Assembly (NCBI GenBank): GCA_045612925.1
Contig: JAZKZX010000060.1
Span: 31,096 to 95,095, forward strand
Reading direction: 5' to 3'
Source of the DNA: UBA1189 sp045612925
GTDB lineage: Bacteria > Bacteroidota > Bacteroidia > Bacteroidales > Bacteroidaceae
DNA: 64,000 nt
Made by a program: the position numbers and the translations under genes. The notes beneath the pieces are model-generated. The model saw only the letters and a list, made by a program, of their open reading frames with translations, did not search any database and was not told the origin of the DNA. The number at the start of each line of letters is the position of its first letter. Positions within the stretch are counted from its first letter, which is position 1. This document shows, one piece after another, positions 32,192-40,146 of this stretch.

Positions 32192-33376
32192 ATGAAAAGA
32201 ATGGTATGGATAACATGTTTGTTGATGGGAGTCATAGGCTCGGCATCAGCACAGCGCGACGATTTGTATTTCGTTCCCCAGAAGAAATCCTCATCTGTTC
32301 AGGCTGCTAAGAGCAGCTCTTCCCGATCCACCTCGGCTTCGGCCAAGAGCACCTCTGACCTCTCCACTTCGGTGCAGTCACTCGAGATAGACGATGACGC
32401 CTACAACCGTCGAGGGTCGTACCTCGAGACAAACCCCGAGGAGGAGCCTGCCGGTGTTGCCACCCAGCTCGCCACCACTGATGCCCCATCGCCAGCCCGC
32501 GCCGATGTCGACGAAGGCTGGGTCTATGGCTTCGATGGCAGCGACGTTGACTACGAGTATGCCATGCGCATTGTCCGTTTCCGCAACCCCCGTTATGCCA
32601 TTCCCGTGAGCAGTCCGCTCTATTGGGATGTGGTCTATGGTGGCGCCTTGTGGCCCAGCTGGGAGTGGAATATTTATGACGATGGCCTATACGCCTATAT
32701 CGTTCCCACGCGGAGCAACTGGTACTACTGGGACTATATGACCAGCTATCCCTTTGGCTGGCATCACCACTGGACGCATCACCACCACTACTACAGTTGG
32801 CACTATCACAATCATCTGTGGTGCGACCCCTGGCACTATGCCTACCATCACCACCACACGCCTGGTTGGTACTATGGTACGCACCATGGCCATCACCATG
32901 CAGGTAGCGTGACGGTCAAACCCAGTGTCACCCCAGGCTCACGCCCCAATCACCGTACTCCTACCACAGCCTCTACCCGTCGCGACGAGTTCTCAGGAGC
33001 CACCGCCCCATCAAGCTCGCGCCCCAGCACCTCTACGACCCGCACCACCGGCTCTACACGTCGCACTGGAGGCAGTGTGTCGGGCTCAAGCACCACGGGT
33101 CGCGTGTCGACAAGCCGTACGGGTGCTACATCGCCCTCATCGAGCACCGTGCGCTCATCGGGCAGCTCGCGCAGCAGCTCAACAGGTAGTTCACGCAGCA
33201 GCTCTACGGGCAGTTCACGCAGCAGCTCATCGTATAGCAGCGGTAGCTCACGCAGCAGCTCCTCATACAGCAGCGGCAGTTCACGCAGCAGCTCCTCGTA
33301 TAGCAGCGGCAGCTCACGCAGCAGCTCCTCATACAGCAGCGGCAGCTCGCGCAGCAGTGCAGGCAGTCGTCGATGA
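32192..33376 (+). CDS. Exported His-rich and Ser/Arg-repeat protein
   Basis: A 394-residue protein with a signal peptide (1-20, cleaved after SASA). A Trp/Tyr/His-rich centre (about 185-235: WHHHWTHHHHYYSWHYH and more) could bind metal ions. The last 130 residues are Ser/Gly/Arg/Thr low complexity ending in two 8-residue and four 11-residue (SSSSYSSGSSR) repeats. The region 110-180 is more ordered (YEYAMRIVRFRNPRYAIP). Similar proteins exist in other Bacteroidales as unknowns. Location likely periplasmic or surface; role unknown. Confidence 0.75.
   Translation: MKRMVWITCLLMGVIGSASAQRDDLYFVPQKKSSSVQAAKSSSSRSTSASAKSTSDLSTSVQSLEIDDDAYNRRGSYLETNPEEEPAGVATQLATTDAPSPARADVDEGWVYGFDGSDVDYEYAMRIVRFRNPRYAIPVSSPLYWDVVYGGALWPSWEWNIYDDGLYAYIVPTRSNWYYWDYMTSYPFGWHHHWTHHHHYYSWHYHNHLWCDPWHYAYHHHHTPGWYYGTHHGHHHAGSVTVKPSVTPGSRPNHRTPTTASTRRDEFSGATAPSSSRPSTSTTRTTGSTRRTGGSVSGSSTTGRVSTSRTGATSPSSSTVRSSGSSRSSSTGSSRSSSTGSSRSSSSYSSGSSRSSSSYSSGSSRSSSSYSSGSSRSSSSYSSGSSRSSAGSRR
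33173..33352 (+). repeat. Coding tandem repeats (24 bp x2, 33 bp x4)
   Basis: Two 24-bp units at 33173-33220, then four 33-bp units at 33221-33253, 33254-33286, 33287-33319 and 33320-33352, differing at few silent sites. Copy number may vary between strains by slippage. Confidence 0.9.
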
Positions 33377-33463
33377 CAGTTACGCTATCTATAAATAAAA
33401 GAAACTCCAATCATAGGGTAGGCGGTACCCTTGCCCCTGACTCTCAACAAATACACCGACATT

Positions 33464-35038
33464 ATGAAACACAATAGGCTATTCCTCTCCATACTACTGC
33501 TCCTCTTGGTGGCGCATTTGCAGGCGCAGACCACCTACGAGGCCTCTGCCTTGCTCGACACCGACCTCAGCGGCACAGCCCGCTATGTCGGCATGGGTGG
33601 TGCCATGAGTGCCCTCGGAGCCGACATGAGCACCATGAGCATCAATCCCGCAGGTACGGGTCTCTATCGCAGCTGGGATGCCGCCCTCTCGTTCAGTGGC
33701 AACTGGGCCACTCAACTCACCCAGTCCAACCGAGGTCGCGGACGCTCGTTCGACTCGTACGGAGCCTTAGACAACCTCGGCATGGTCATGACCAGCGCGA
33801 TGAGCGACGAGGGCATCCTCCGCTTCGTCAACTTCGGCTTCAACTACCGCAGCGTGAAGCGCTTCGATGGCACCATGGGCATGGCGTCCAACCTGGGCGG
33901 CCTCTCGCAGACGGGGCAGATGGCATGGCAGGTCTATGACAACTACGACAATGTGCTCCCCGACGACTTCAACGACACCCACGACGAAGGCTTCTTCCTC
34001 ACCAACTACTACGACGACCCCCGTCTCGGCTGGCTCACGCTCATGGGTGCGCAGGGCTACCTCATCGATGCCTCGTCGCTTGATGGAGGCGCCTACTACC
34101 CCTCGGTGAGCAACACCTACAGGGAGCAGGTCAGTGGCGGCATCGAAGCCTACGACTTCAACCTCTCGCTCAATCTGGCCGACAGGGTCTACCTCGGTGC
34201 CACCCTCACCACCTACGATGTCGACCGCCATCTCGAGTCCACCTACTCAGAGCAGCTCCGCGATGGAGGCAGCTACACCCTCGACAACTACTACCGTACG
34301 GTAGGATCGGGCACCGACTTCAAGGTAGGAGCCATCGTGCGTCCCCTTGCCGAGTCGTCACTGCGCATCGGCCTGTCGGCCACCACGCGCACCGTCTACA
34401 CCCTCTGCGACTACAACTCCGCCGTGCTGCGCTCCGATATATCGCTCACCGATGGCCACACCCACTGGATGCAATCCACCACCATCGACACGCAGAGCCG
34501 CGACGCCTTCGGTGCCGACTGCGCCACCGAGTATACCCTCCTCACCCCCGCTCGGTACAACCTCAGTGTGGGAGGCACCATCGGTCGCTCATGGGCGCTC
34601 GGTGCCGAGTACGAGTATACCGACTATAGCCGCACCACCCTCTACGACGAGTATGGTAATGCCAACACCACCATGAACACCCACACATCGTCCGTCCTCA
34701 CAGCCCATCACACTCTGCGCTTCGGTGCCGAGAAGACCTTCGGCACTTTCTACACCCGCGTGGGTTACAACTATCAGACAGGAGGCTACAGCCGCGAGGC
34801 ATGGAAGATGATCCCCGTCAACTCCGTGCAGACCAACACCGCCTACGCCAACCTCCGCCACGCCTCGCTCTACACCTGTGGCTTGGGCTACCGTGGCGAT
34901 GTGTTCTATGTCGATGCCGCCCTGCTCTATAGCACGCAGTCGGCGCAGTTCTTCGCCTTCGACGACCCCAACCTACAGGGCACTCTCCTCAGTCGCAACA
35001 TTCTCAAGGGTATGATGACCATAGGGTTGAGGCTCTGA
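33464..35038 (+). CDS. FadL/OmpP1-like outer-membrane protein
   Basis: A 524-residue protein with signal peptide (about 1-21, cleaved after LQAQ). The opening TARYVGMGGAMSALGADMSTMSINPAGTGLY is the typical start of FadL/TodX-type barrels, where the N-terminus plugs the channel. The rest alternates short aromatic-rich strands and ends with a strand GMMTIGLRL closing with Leu. Probably a hydrophobic-compound transporter or structural porin. Start at 33464 fits the signal peptide. Confidence 0.8.
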   Translation: MKHNRLFLSILLLLLVAHLQAQTTYEASALLDTDLSGTARYVGMGGAMSALGADMSTMSINPAGTGLYRSWDAALSFSGNWATQLTQSNRGRGRSFDSYGALDNLGMVMTSAMSDEGILRFVNFGFNYRSVKRFDGTMGMASNLGGLSQTGQMAWQVYDNYDNVLPDDFNDTHDEGFFLTNYYDDPRLGWLTLMGAQGYLIDASSLDGGAYYPSVSNTYREQVSGGIEAYDFNLSLNLADRVYLGATLTTYDVDRHLESTYSEQLRDGGSYTLDNYYRTVGSGTDFKVGAIVRPLAESSLRIGLSATTRTVYTLCDYNSAVLRSDISLTDGHTHWMQSTTIDTQSRDAFGADCATEYTLLTPARYNLSVGGTIGRSWALGAEYEYTDYSRTTLYDEYGNANTTMNTHTSSVLTAHHTLRFGAEKTFGTFYTRVGYNYQTGGYSREAWKMIPVNSVQTNTAYANLRHASLYTCGLGYRGDVFYVDAALLYSTQSAQFFAFDDPNLQGTLLSRNILKGMMTIGLRL

Positions 35039-35074
35039 CTCTATAGTTCAGAACTCTTTAGAACAATCCTTTAT

Positions 35075-35111
35075 AAACGATGTTAATAGGTAATCTATTA
35101 GCATCGTTTTT
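35075..35111 (+). terminator. Terminator-like hairpin just before tolC
   Basis: A 15-bp stem with one mismatch (35075-35089 with 35095-35109), a 5-nt loop and T run. It ends 2 nt before the ATG at 35114, so it either ends the omp transcript or holds the tolC start in a hairpin. Confidence 0.75.
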
Positions 35112-35113
35112 CT

Positions 35114-36490
35114 ATGAGGAATGTGATGGCTTTAATTTGCCTTGTGGCTGCATTTCCGCTTGTTGCTCAGCAGGTAGAGTGCTCTTTCGATGAGGCTCGC
35201 GACCGCATGTACCGGCACAGTGCAGCGCTGAAGGTGGCCGATGCCCAGGTGCAGCTGGCGCAGCGCGAGCAGCAGCGCACACAGGCGCTATGGTGGCCGC
35301 AGCTGCAGGCCGAGGGCATGTATGTGCACCTGTCCGAAGCGGTTGAGGTGCGCGAGCCGTTGTCGCAGTTTACCGACCCTGCCAAAGCCTATGTGCAGAG
35401 CATCGTGCCGGGCGAGGAGTTGGTGACGGGAGTGCTCGATAGGATAGGGGAGTACACCCTCTCCCTTCCCTTGATACCTCAGGATGTGGCACAGGTGGGT
35501 GTCACTGCCGAGTGGGTCGTGTTCAGTGGTGGCAAGCGCCTATTGGCCGATAGAATAGCTCGCCGCCTCACCGATGTGGCGCAGGCCAGCAGCGGTAAGG
35601 TGCATGCTACCGAAGAGGTGTTGCTGGTAGAGCGCTACTATGGGTTGGCACTTGCGCAGCAGGCCGTGAGCGTATGCCGTGAGCGCTACGAGGCTATGCA
35701 GCGCCATCATGCCGATGCAGTGCGCATGGAGCAGGTGGGGCTGATAGATAGGGCCTCGCTTCTGGCTGCGCAGGTGGCTGTGGCCGAGGCCGAGCGCGAG
35801 TGGCAGCATGCGACGAGTGTGGAGCAGGTGAGGCAGACGGCGCTGAAGCAGCTATTGGGCATGACCGATGAGGATGCGCAGCTGATCCCCACCTCACCCC
35901 TATTTGCTACGACGAAACTTCCCGCCGAAGCGGTATTCGTAGAGGCCATGCGTGGTGGCAACTACACCCTCGCTACGCTCTCCCTGGAGCAGCAGATGGC
36001 CCATGACAGGTTGCGCATGGACTATGGCGGCTACCTGCCCGAGGTGGCCCTCTTTGGCAAGCAGACGCTCTACGCCCACGGCTTGCCCGGCAACCTGTTG
36101 CCCCGCACGATGGTGGGGGTAGGCTTCGTGTGGAACCTTTTCGATGGCCTCGATCGCGAGCGCAAGGTGGCACAGACCAAGGTGGCGCAGCAGGCCTTGG
36201 CGTGGAGCCGTGCGGAGGCCGAGGCTGACCTCACATTGGTGGTGTCGGAGCTCTATGCTACCCTGCAGCGCACGATGGGCGACATCCGTGTGCTCGATTC
36301 TACCATTATCCTCAATGAAGAGCTACTCCGCATGCGCCGTGCCGCCTTTGTCGAGGGCATGACCACCACTACCGAGGTCCTTGATGCCGAGAACGCCCTC
36401 GCTACCGCTCGCCTTGCACGCCTCACCGCCCAGTATGCCTGCGATGTGGCGATGGCCAATCTGAAGGCGGTGTGTGGGGATGGGCTTTAG
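35114..36490 (+). CDS. TolC-family outer-membrane efflux protein
   Basis: A 458-residue protein with signal peptide (1-18) and the two long coiled-coil OEP repeats: VADAQVQLAQREQQRT... in the first and ALAWSRAEAEADLTLVVSELYATLQR, EVLDAENALATARLARLTAQY in the second. It forms the outer-membrane channel of a tripartite exporter with the HlyD-type adaptor at 36699 and two ABC-2 permeases. A second Met at 35126 may be the true start given the hairpin. Confidence 0.9.
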   Translation: MRNVMALICLVAAFPLVAQQVECSFDEARDRMYRHSAALKVADAQVQLAQREQQRTQALWWPQLQAEGMYVHLSEAVEVREPLSQFTDPAKAYVQSIVPGEELVTGVLDRIGEYTLSLPLIPQDVAQVGVTAEWVVFSGGKRLLADRIARRLTDVAQASSGKVHATEEVLLVERYYGLALAQQAVSVCRERYEAMQRHHADAVRMEQVGLIDRASLLAAQVAVAEAEREWQHATSVEQVRQTALKQLLGMTDEDAQLIPTSPLFATTKLPAEAVFVEAMRGGNYTLATLSLEQQMAHDRLRMDYGGYLPEVALFGKQTLYAHGLPGNLLPRTMVGVGFVWNLFDGLDRERKVAQTKVAQQALAWSRAEAEADLTLVVSELYATLQRTMGDIRVLDSTIILNEELLRMRRAAFVEGMTTTTEVLDAENALATARLARLTAQYACDVAMANLKAVCGDGL

Positions 36491-36498
36491 CGACCCCA

Positions 36499-36664
36499 GG
36501 AGCGTTTTCTTTGGCGTGTAGGAGTCGAGGAGCGTTTCCTTTTATGGAGTATAGGAGTGAAGGAGTAAAGACGATACTTTAGACAATGAAAATCGCAAGC
36601 CGCGGACAGACTATCGTCTACACTCCTAAACAAAGCGTAACTCCTAAACTCCTACACTCCTAAA
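36499..36664 (+). repeat. Type A dispersed repeat, copy 4
   Basis: Core at about 36570-36619, with GGAGTATAGGAGTGAAGGAG on the left and ACTCCTAAAC arms on the right; fills the gap between tolC and the adaptor gene. Confidence 0.8.
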
Positions 36665-36698
36665 TAAACTCCCAATAAAAACATAAATTTCCCTACTC

Positions 36699-37697
36699 AT
36701 GAATACACCTAATCATAAACCCCTTGTCATCGCCTTCATTGTGCTGCTTGCAGCAGTCGTCGTTATCACCCTCGTCGGTCTGTTTACCACGCGCAAGCCC
36801 CCCATCACCCTGCAGGGGCAGGTCGAGGCCACCGAGATACGCATCAGTGGCAAGCTGCTGGGCCGAGTCGACTCGCTGCTCGTGCGCGAAGGCGATGAGG
36901 TGCATCGTGGCGATACCTTGGTCGTCATCAACAGTCCCCTCGTAGAGGCCCAGTACCGCAAGAGCGAGGCCCTTCATCGTGTCACCGTAGAGGAGAATAG
37001 GAAGGTCGATGCCGGCACCCGACGCCAGGTCGTGGCAGCCGCCTATCAGATGTGGCAGGCCGCAAGGAGCCAAGCCGCGCTGGCCGAGAAGACCTACGAG
37101 CGCGTCAGCGCCCTTCGTGCCGACAGCGTAGTGTCGCGCCAGCGCCTCGATGAGGCCGAGGCCGCCATGCTCACCACGCGTGCCACCGAGCGTTCGGCCC
37201 ACGAGCAATACCTGCTGGCTGCCGAGGGCCTGCAGCGCGAAGATCGTGCCGCGAGCCATAGTATGGTAGAGGCTGCTGCCAGCGATGTCGCCGAGGTAGA
37301 GGCGCTGCTCGTCGATGCCCACCTCACTGCCCCTGCCGACGGACATATTGCGGGTATATACCCCAAGCGGGGCGAGCTCGTGGCCCCCGGTGCCCCCATC
37401 ATGACCCTCGTGACGCTCGACGATAGCTACGTCATCTTCAACGTGCGCGAAGACCTCATGCCCCACTTCCGCATGGGCAAGCGTTTTGAAGTGTCTGTGC
37501 CCGCCCTGGCTCGCACCGATGTGCCGATGACGGTCTACTACATCAGTCCTCTCGGCAGCTTTGCCACATGGAAGTCCACCAAGGAGGTCGGCAGCTACGA
37601 CATGCGCACCTTCGAGATACGCCTGCGTCCTGATGCCTCTATTGAAGGTCTTAGGCCCGGCATGAGTGCGATATTAGAGTTGTCTTCCTTGCCATGA
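36699..37697 (+). CDS. HlyD/EmrA-type membrane fusion protein
   Basis: A 332-residue adaptor: one N-terminal membrane helix (about 8-28), lipoyl-half VEATEIRISGKLLGRVDSLLVREGDEV, a helical hairpin with VAAAYQMWQAARSQAALAEK, second lipoyl half with DAHLTAPADGHIAG, then beta-barrel. It spans the periplasm between TolC and the inner-membrane permeases. Its stop overlaps the next ATG (ATGA), so translation is coupled. Confidence 0.9.
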   Translation: MNTPNHKPLVIAFIVLLAAVVVITLVGLFTTRKPPITLQGQVEATEIRISGKLLGRVDSLLVREGDEVHRGDTLVVINSPLVEAQYRKSEALHRVTVEENRKVDAGTRRQVVAAAYQMWQAARSQAALAEKTYERVSALRADSVVSRQRLDEAEAAMLTTRATERSAHEQYLLAAEGLQREDRAASHSMVEAAASDVAEVEALLVDAHLTAPADGHIAGIYPKRGELVAPGAPIMTLVTLDDSYVIFNVREDLMPHFRMGKRFEVSVPALARTDVPMTVYYISPLGSFATWKSTKEVGSYDMRTFEIRLRPDASIEGLRPGMSAILELSSLP

Positions 37698-38896
37698 AGA
37701 ATGCTATCCTTCGCGAATGGCGGCGCATGACCTCGCGCCGCATCTACTTGTTTGCTGCGGTGGTGCTGCCTCTGTGTCTGCTGCTGTTCATGACCACGAT
37801 CTTCGGTAGCGGACAGATGGAGCAGCTGCCTGTGGGCATCGTCGATGCCGACAATACGGGCACCTCGCGCAGCATCGTGCGCGGCATTGCTGCCACGCCT
37901 ACGCTACGTGTGGCGGCTCACTATGCCGACGATGCCGAGGCACGGGCAGCCGTGCAGCGCAAGGAGGTGTATGGCTATCTCTCCATACCGCCGCGGTTTG
38001 AAGAGTCGGTGTTGCGGGGTGCTGGAGCAACGCTCTGCTACTACTACCACTATGCGCTGCTGGCCGTAGGAGGCGAGGTGATGAGTGCTTTCGAGACGGC
38101 CCTCATGCCTGTGCGCATGGCACCTATCGTGACGGAGGCTGTCGTGCTGGGCGGCACCGAGCAGGGGGCCGAGACCTTGCTGCTGCCCATGACCGCAGAC
38201 GACCATGCCCTGTACAATCCCTCGCTGGACTATGCAGTGTATCTGGCCGTGCCCATCTACTACATCATGTTGCAGATCTTGGTGCTGCTGGTGACGCTCT
38301 ATGCTGTGGGTAGCGAAAGGAAGGAGGCGGGAGCTTCGTCTCTTAGGAGTAATGGAGTGAAGGTGTTTAGGAGTGAAGACAATAGTTTGTATGCAGCGCA
38401 GTCTTCGTTTTCGTTAACGTTCATCGTGGGCAAGCTGCTGCCCTATACGCTCATCTTCGTCGGGCAGGCGCTACTGGCGGGGGTGGTGTTCTTCCGTTGG
38501 GAACATATCCCCATGGCAGGCGATATGTGGCTTTTCTCTTTACTCACGATACTCTTCATCATCGCTACGCAGTCGGTGGCGGTGATCCTGTATGCCCTGT
38601 TTCCTGTGCTGTCGCTGGTCATCAGCGTGGTCTCCATGGTGGGGTCGCTGGGGGCTACGCTCTCAGGGCTCACCTTTCCGCTCAGCGCCATGTCGCCCGT
38701 GGTGGGGTGGGTGGCGCGGCTTTTCCCCGTACGCCACTTCACAGAGGCTATGCAGTGTGTGGTTTACTTCGATGGCGGCTTCGCAGAGTGCTGGTCTCAG
38801 CTAATGGTGCTTTGCTTGTTTCCTTTGGTGGCAGTTGTGCTGTTGCCTCGGTTGAAAAGAATACTAACGACTAGTCCCTATGATACGGTGGAGTAG
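37694..38896 (+). CDS. ABC-2 type permease with repeat-derived insert
   Basis: A 400-residue inner-membrane protein: helix 1 near 17-37, a long periplasmic part (45-185), then five helices from about 190, ending near 390, the ABC-2 (YhhJ-like) plan. Between helices 2 and 3, residues about 214-238 (SSLRSNGVKVFRSEDNSLYA) are encoded by a stretch of the type A repeat (38338-38409), which the sister permease lacks. The insert is in frame and lies on the cytoplasmic loop, so the protein may still work. Confidence 0.88.
   Translation: MKNAILREWRRMTSRRIYLFAAVVLPLCLLLFMTTIFGSGQMEQLPVGIVDADNTGTSRSIVRGIAATPTLRVAAHYADDAEARAAVQRKEVYGYLSIPPRFEESVLRGAGATLCYYYHYALLAVGGEVMSAFETALMPVRMAPIVTEAVVLGGTEQGAETLLLPMTADDHALYNPSLDYAVYLAVPIYYIMLQILVLLVTLYAVGSERKEAGASSLRSNGVKVFRSEDNSLYAAQSSFSLTFIVGKLLPYTLIFVGQALLAGVVFFRWEHIPMAGDMWLFSLLTILFIIATQSVAVILYALFPVLSLVISVVSMVGSLGATLSGLTFPLSAMSPVVGWVARLFPVRHFTEAMQCVVYFDGGFAECWSQLMVLCLFPLVAVVLLPRLKRILTTSPYDTVE
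38338..38409 (+). repeat. Type A repeat fragment inside a permease gene, copy 5
   Basis: TTAGGAGTAATGGAGTGAAG, a GAAGACAATAGTTTGTA segment like the GACGATACTTTAGA core, and a GAAGAC...GTCTTC stem. Read in frame through the permease. Confidence 0.65.
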
Positions 38897-38903
38897 GTGT
38901 CCT

Positions 38904-40028
38904 ATGGTCTTGCACGTCACATGGCGTGAGTTTTGCACCATTGCCACCAGCTACTCGGTGTTGCTGGTGCTCGTGGGCGGTGTCTTTGCCTACGGACTCC
39001 TCTACAACTACATGTATGCCCCCAATGTGGTGCGCGAGGTGCCCATCTGCGTGGTCGACCACTCGCATAGCGCCCTCAGCCGCCAATATGTGCGCCTGCT
39101 CGATGCTACGCCCGAAGCGCAGGTCGCCTACCATGCACAGGACATGCTCGAGGCGAAGCGCTTGATGCGAGGCACCGAAGTCTATGGCATCCTGTATCTC
39201 CCGCGCGACTTTGAGGAGCGTATGCTACGGGGCGAGCCCTCGGTATACCCCTTCTATGCCACTACCGACGCCTTCCTCTACTACGAAGCCCTCGAGCGTG
39301 CCAACCTCGAAGTGATGGAAGCCATGGATGCCGCCTATCGCCTACAGCTGGTGCCGCTCACCGCTCCGCAAGAGCTGCTCGCAGCTGCCACGCAGAGCCC
39401 CGTCGCCGTGGTGGGCACCGCCCTTTACAATCCCCTCGAAGGCTACGGCATATACCTTATCCCCTCGGTGCTGATGATCATCATCTTTCAGACGCTGATG
39501 ATGCTCGTGGCCATGATGTCGAACACCGTCACCGAAGCTCCTCTGCTCGCCACCTATAGGGGCAATGCCCTTGCCCTGGTATGTGGCAAATCGCTCACCT
39601 ATGCGGTGCTCTACGGCATCTTCGCCCTCTTCCTCGTGGGGCTGCTCCCGCTGCTCTTCGACATCCCTCACCGGGCATCGTGGGGGGCATTGGCTGTATT
39701 GCTTGTACCTTATATCTTGGGTACCAGCTTTCTCGGCCTCGCTCTCTCGCGCTGGTATACAGATGCCGAAGCTCCCATACTGCTCATCGCCTTCTTCTCC
39801 ATCGGACTCATCTTCCTCTCGGGCGTATCGTATCCCCTCGAGCTCATGCCCTGGCCTTGGCGTGTGGTGCACTACCTCGTGCCCGCTGCCCCCGCCGTGC
39901 TTGCCTATGTGCAGTTCAGCTGCATGGATGCCACACTGTACGATGTGTGGCCGCAGCTTCTCGCCCTCTATGTGCAGATGGCGATCTACTTCGCCCTTGC
40001 CTTATATAGCTATAAGGGGAAGAGGTGA
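38904..40028 (+). CDS. ABC-2 type permease
   Basis: A 374-residue permease paralogous to the preceding one: N-terminal helix (VLLVLVGGVFAYGLLYNYMY), periplasmic part, and five helices beginning GYGIYLIPSVLMIIIFQTLMML. Start at 38904 (MVLHVTWREF) aligns with the MKNAILREW start of its sister; an ATG at 38880 overlapping the upstream gene by 17 nt is possible. With the adaptor and TolC it forms an exporter; no ATPase gene is in the operon. Confidence 0.88.
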   Translation: MVLHVTWREFCTIATSYSVLLVLVGGVFAYGLLYNYMYAPNVVREVPICVVDHSHSALSRQYVRLLDATPEAQVAYHAQDMLEAKRLMRGTEVYGILYLPRDFEERMLRGEPSVYPFYATTDAFLYYEALERANLEVMEAMDAAYRLQLVPLTAPQELLAAATQSPVAVVGTALYNPLEGYGIYLIPSVLMIIIFQTLMMLVAMMSNTVTEAPLLATYRGNALALVCGKSLTYAVLYGIFALFLVGLLPLLFDIPHRASWGALAVLLVPYILGTSFLGLALSRWYTDAEAPILLIAFFSIGLIFLSGVSYPLELMPWPWRVVHYLVPAAPAVLAYVQFSCMDATLYDVWPQLLALYVQMAIYFALALYSYKGKR

Positions 40029-40085
40029 GGGTGCGGTGTTAGCATTTAGGTGATGTTGCTCACTACAAAAAATGTTGTCTATCCC

Positions 40086-40116
40086 TTGTCTTTTCGCCTG
40101 TTTGTTTGTACCTTCG
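40086..40116 (+). promoter_or_regulatory. Promoter of the GDP-fucose genes
   Basis: TTG at 40086-40088 and TACCTTCG at 40109-40116 (a -7 variant with C in the TTTG part, also seen upstream of 49107, ftsY and the rluA-type gene), 20 nt apart. Confidence 0.55.
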
Positions 40117-40146
40117 CGCTTTATATCTATAAATAGAATAGGACTT

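Noticed and set aside
33173..33352. Possible CRISPR array
   Set aside because: The repeats are contiguous with no spacers, lie in frame in a gene and encode Ser/Arg units.
32925..33398. 157-codon Ala/His-rich plus-strand frame
   Set aside because: Frame-shifted shadow of the Ser-repeat part of the exported protein.
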